Part shown: piece after piece, positions 60,864 through 64,000 of the stretch
Numbering within the stretch: the stretch's first letter is position 1
How the letters are laid out: every line of letters begins with the position of its first letter
Assembly: GCA_019649035.1 (NCBI GenBank)
Contig: BMAT01005639.1
Coordinates: 374,276 to 438,275, forward strand
Length of the DNA: 64,000 nucleotides
Direction: 5' to 3'
Origin: Elysia marginata
Taxonomy: Eukaryota > Mollusca > Gastropoda > Plakobranchidae
Position numbers and translations under genes: made by a program
Notes under the pieces: generated by a model
The model's database searches: none
What the model saw: only the letters and a program-made list of their open reading frames with translations
What the model was told of the DNA's origin: nothing

Positions 60864-62984
60864 CGTCAGAGCGGTTCAATAACCATCGTTTTGAACATAA
60901 TCGCCACGCAAACATTTGCATTGTTCTCACAACTACAACTAACTTCACCTCAACATCAACACCATTTTTGTCACTACTATGATTTCTAAAATCATTGCTT
61001 TCTTCGAATATCAAACTTGTAAAAGCAAGTGAAAAATACAATATAAAATCAGATGTTGCCGCCTCTCTGGCGATACTCCCGCTTATTCCTCGTTCCATCG
61101 CCTTTTTTATCTTAACCGCCTCAGGAAAATCTGCTCAGTTCACAGCAATCTGTCTTCTGTTCATGTTAAGGCTAATTGCATCTAAGTTTTTTGGATCGCT
61201 CACTCATTCTTCTCTCAGATTTGCATTTTACGCAAACAGAACGATGAAGCATGGTCCGCAGCAAAAGTTGCACGTTATCACGGAGAGCTCTAGATGACAT
61301 GCTACAGCTCACCAAGGCTGCTAAAAAATATATATAAAGATATATACGGCTAATTTCATTCAATCCTCACTTTCTCTCTCTGAAAACTACGATGGCCATT
61401 CCTTGGGATCTCTTAAACACGTTATTTACTTTTATCTCTCTGTTATCACCCTTTTGCTCCCTGTATTTAAAGCAGTTTTCTGTTTGAGCTTTTTCAAAGT
61501 TTTGAATCTTTCTTGTGCAATTTATCTGTTTTACCTTAAATTAGCCCTTTTTTCAACCACAATATTTTCATTTTTCCGGGCTGTCCCTTTCAAATTGAAG
61601 AACGACAAGACATAATCCAATACATATTAAACTCGAATGCTGTGTTTCAACCTTCCCTTAACCTTAACAAAGAAATTAATTCTTTTAAGTTTCGATTCCC
61701 GTTGCACTCGTTAAAATGGTTCTTGTTCAAAGTGAGAAAAAATGCAGTTTTTTTTTCATTTTAATGGCTGTGCCTGAATACGCAAACGTTCCATAGGCCA
61801 ACATCAACGCAGGCTTCAGACTTCCTGCCTCATTGCTACGCTATCGTCATATCCGCATACATACGGACATGCACACGCACAGTCATACAGCCAATTTCAG
61901 AGGCCATTATCTTAAACGCACAACTTCAATCATTTTCAGTTTAAAGCAACTCTAAAAAAAACAAATTCACATGATGTATTTAAGACAAAAAGAAAAAAAA
62001 TACCCCACCCGTTCATTTCATTTTCCAACCATTTTATAACACTAACCTAAAAAAATCGCTACATGCTATGTCATTACAATGCAATGACGATCTGCCATTT
62101 ACACATGGCAATCTTGCCAAAAATTTTATCGAATTGCTACAAAAAAGTTGTAAAAATATAAAACGTCGACATCCTCGTAATGTTCCAGCACTTGCCCCTA
62201 TAATTTCTCTCAATCATCTCCTTTATAAGAAAAGGTTTCCAAGTTAGTAACGTTATTCTAACCAAAATTTGAACATTTCAAACAATATTCCTCGAAATGG
62301 TTCTCTAGTTTTGCCCATAATGAGTGTGAAAAATGTGTAAGTATTAATTATTTATTTCTTCCGTTTTCTTTATTTATTTCGTTTTTTTAATCTACGTCTT
62401 TAATTAAAAAATACTCTGACCATCTCAAATAGAGTTCAATTTGTAAAAGTCATTTTTTAAGGCGCGTAGATACACAATTATTTTTAAGGTTTTGGAGGGT
62501 TTTCTTAGACCCATCTTGTATTCTAATTTGCAGCTACAATAAAATTATGAACAAAACTTTTAGTTATTCTCTTCAAAATTTAACTTTTGTAGATTTATTT
62601 CCAAACTTAAACATATCTTGCCTTACAAGTTACATACTCCATGTTTAAAAAAGTTACAAGTATTTCATAACTTTTTTATCTAAAAAAAAAGAAAATCATT
62701 AAAAGAACGTCACAAGACCCTTGTTTCTGACACCCTAAAACGCCCCAGCATCAAGGAGTGCTACTAGACACGCGACCCCCTAAAATTAAGCACCCATGTA
62801 ATTTATAATCCCTTCCCTTTCTTTCATTTTACCACCCCCAGAGCATTCACTAATTTCTTGCAAAATCTCCCACACGTGTGCTTGAAAACTTGTGCCTCAA
62901 GTTCCCTCATCTAACTTTTTTTCTCTCCATACTCCTGCCCTTTATATGATTTTCTCTTCTCCGCTTTTTTTTATCTCCTTACAG

Positions 62985-63151
62985 ATTTGCCAAATCCCAG
63001 CGTCGGGGCCTTGTGGCCTGTGCCCCACTGCCCCATGAGGCCGCTACAGCAAGCGGGGAGAGAGCACGTGAGCTGCATGCATGTCATTTACCGGCCACAG
63101 AGGGCGGCAGCAAACTAGAGAACCTCGTTTTGTTTGGTTGTTGGTGTCTGG
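62985..63151 (+). CDS. Candidate internal exon, unrecognised product
   Basis: A long pyrimidine tract ending CCTTACAG precedes a GC-rich 167-nt segment that ends CTGG|GTGAGT. One frame is open throughout (FAKSQRRGLVACAPLPHEAA then TASGERARELHACHLPATEG), entering in phase 2 and leaving in phase 1. A second frame is open for 43 codons until a TAG before the donor, so the coding frame is not certain. An alternative donor (GCAC|GTGAGC) lies at about 63067. It would belong to a + strand gene continuing rightward, antisense to the Fat gene. It could also be a non-coding exon or chance. Confidence 0.35.
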
Positions 63152-64000
63152 GTGAGTAAAGCGGGGGCTGGGGCTACAAGAGGTGGTGCGAGGGCAACTA
63201 GGGACAAACTGCAAAACACATTTAGGACGATCATTAGATGGGATGAGGACATGGAGTGGGGCATGTTTTGAAAACACAAGCGAAAAAATAATGTAGGGCG
63301 TGAACAAAAAAAAATATAAAATACTGCACTTAAGAGAGAGTGCAACAGAAAAAAATCTGCTGATAGATGGGTCTAAAACCAAAAGAAGGGAAAAAAGTCA
63401 GTTCAATTAATTTAAAACTGATTAAATGACTATTGCGAGTTCTTCATTCCTGTATAAACTTCCATTTATCAATTGGATTGCTTGTTTTTCGTTTCCCATG
63501 AGCCCTAAAAACTACAAAATTGTTTAAACAGTAAAACACAAAAACCTTTTTTAAATGAATGGTATTACCATCTGCATTTTTAAAGAAAAATAAAAAATTA
63601 AGCTCGTAACAAAAGTGCGGAGAAAACACAAGCCCACATTTTATAACACGGCGTTTTAAACTACGAAATTTTATAGAAAAACACAGATTCTTTGCTTTTG
63701 GGTCTTCAAGCTCCTGGATGGACACACTGAAATACGAATTGCCAGTTCCCGAAGAATTTTAAACTTGCGCCTAACTCCCTGAGGTCAGTTCCGGAAAAAA
63801 CGATTGAGCCCAGGAAAAAAATTAGACTGCAGGGAACCAGCTTCCTTCCGTTTCGTATTCCCGTTCCTCTCTAACAAGTCTCTTAAGAATTCTTTTCTGC
63901 GATCTTTCTGCTCTAGGTCAATTAATTCAATTCCCCTGTTCGTAATCTCTCTGTCTCTGACTCAATCTATATCTCTGACTGTTGTGCACCCTTCTGTCGC

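Larger units (their letters stand above)
45800..64000. other. Long Fat intron, over 18 kb, running off the window
   Basis: No cadherin linker (DxNDN) or LDRE-type motif was seen on the - strand here, so the next upstream Fat exon lies beyond the right edge. The interval holds several microsatellites, the coding-like island at 57281-57531, the exon candidate at 62985-63151 and a GC- and CpG-richer patch at about 51280-51470. Otherwise it is AT-rich and featureless. Confidence 0.55.

Noticed and set aside
60657-61098. Poly-His frame (+) and poly-Asp frame (-)
   Set aside because: Both are readings of the CAT/CAG microsatellite with no conserved flank.

Overview
The window looks like nuclear DNA of an invertebrate animal, most likely a gastropod mollusc. 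The base composition is AT-rich, introns run from about 110 bases to many kilobases, GA/CT microsatellites are abundant, and AGATCT/TCTAGA and TAGGCCTA-type palindromes recur. The host group is inferred from this texture and from the gene content, not from a database match. Three assembly gaps are present (10457-10539, 29932-30099, 41461-41683), plus one single N at 43173.

Two genes are clear, and they converge on a roughly 6.8 kb gene-poor spacer. On the + strand, the main exon at 7878-9283 encodes an alpha-1,2-fucosyltransferase-like enzyme of family GT11. It carries an unusual His-rich and charged insertion of about 115 residues. Candidate upstream exons at 5497-5561 and 5674-5818 would place a short upstream ORF directly against the main ATG (TAA then ATG).

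On the - strand, 45799 to 16089 holds the 3' part of a giant Fat/FAT4-type protocadherin. I could join 17 exons with consistent GT/AG sites and phases into 2,885 open codons. They encode the end of one cadherin repeat, 12 complete repeats, a degenerate last repeat, a SEA-like region, four EGF domains, LamG, EGF, LamG, a transmembrane helix and the conserved Fat cytoplasmic tail ending in EEYV. The 5' part of this gene (about 20 more repeats expected from the family) must lie to the right. No further cadherin exon was found in 45800-64000, so the window ends inside an intron longer than 18 kb.

Other items are smaller and less certain: a 55-codon GC-rich membrane-peptide ORF at 1984-2151; a splice-bounded open exon candidate on the + strand at 62985-63151; a coding-like island at 57281-57531 on the - strand; a four-copy minisatellite next to a Fat splice donor; a 45-bp tandem duplication; a tRNA/SINE-like fragment; and many microsatellites. 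I saw no CRISPR array, no rRNA or intact tRNA gene, and no recognisable retrovirus-like or Polinton-like element. The Fat protein would act at the plasma membrane as a receptor for Dachsous-type cadherins in planar polarity and Hippo signalling. The GT11 enzyme would act in the Golgi on surface and secreted glycans. Nothing in the sequence shows that the two work together.
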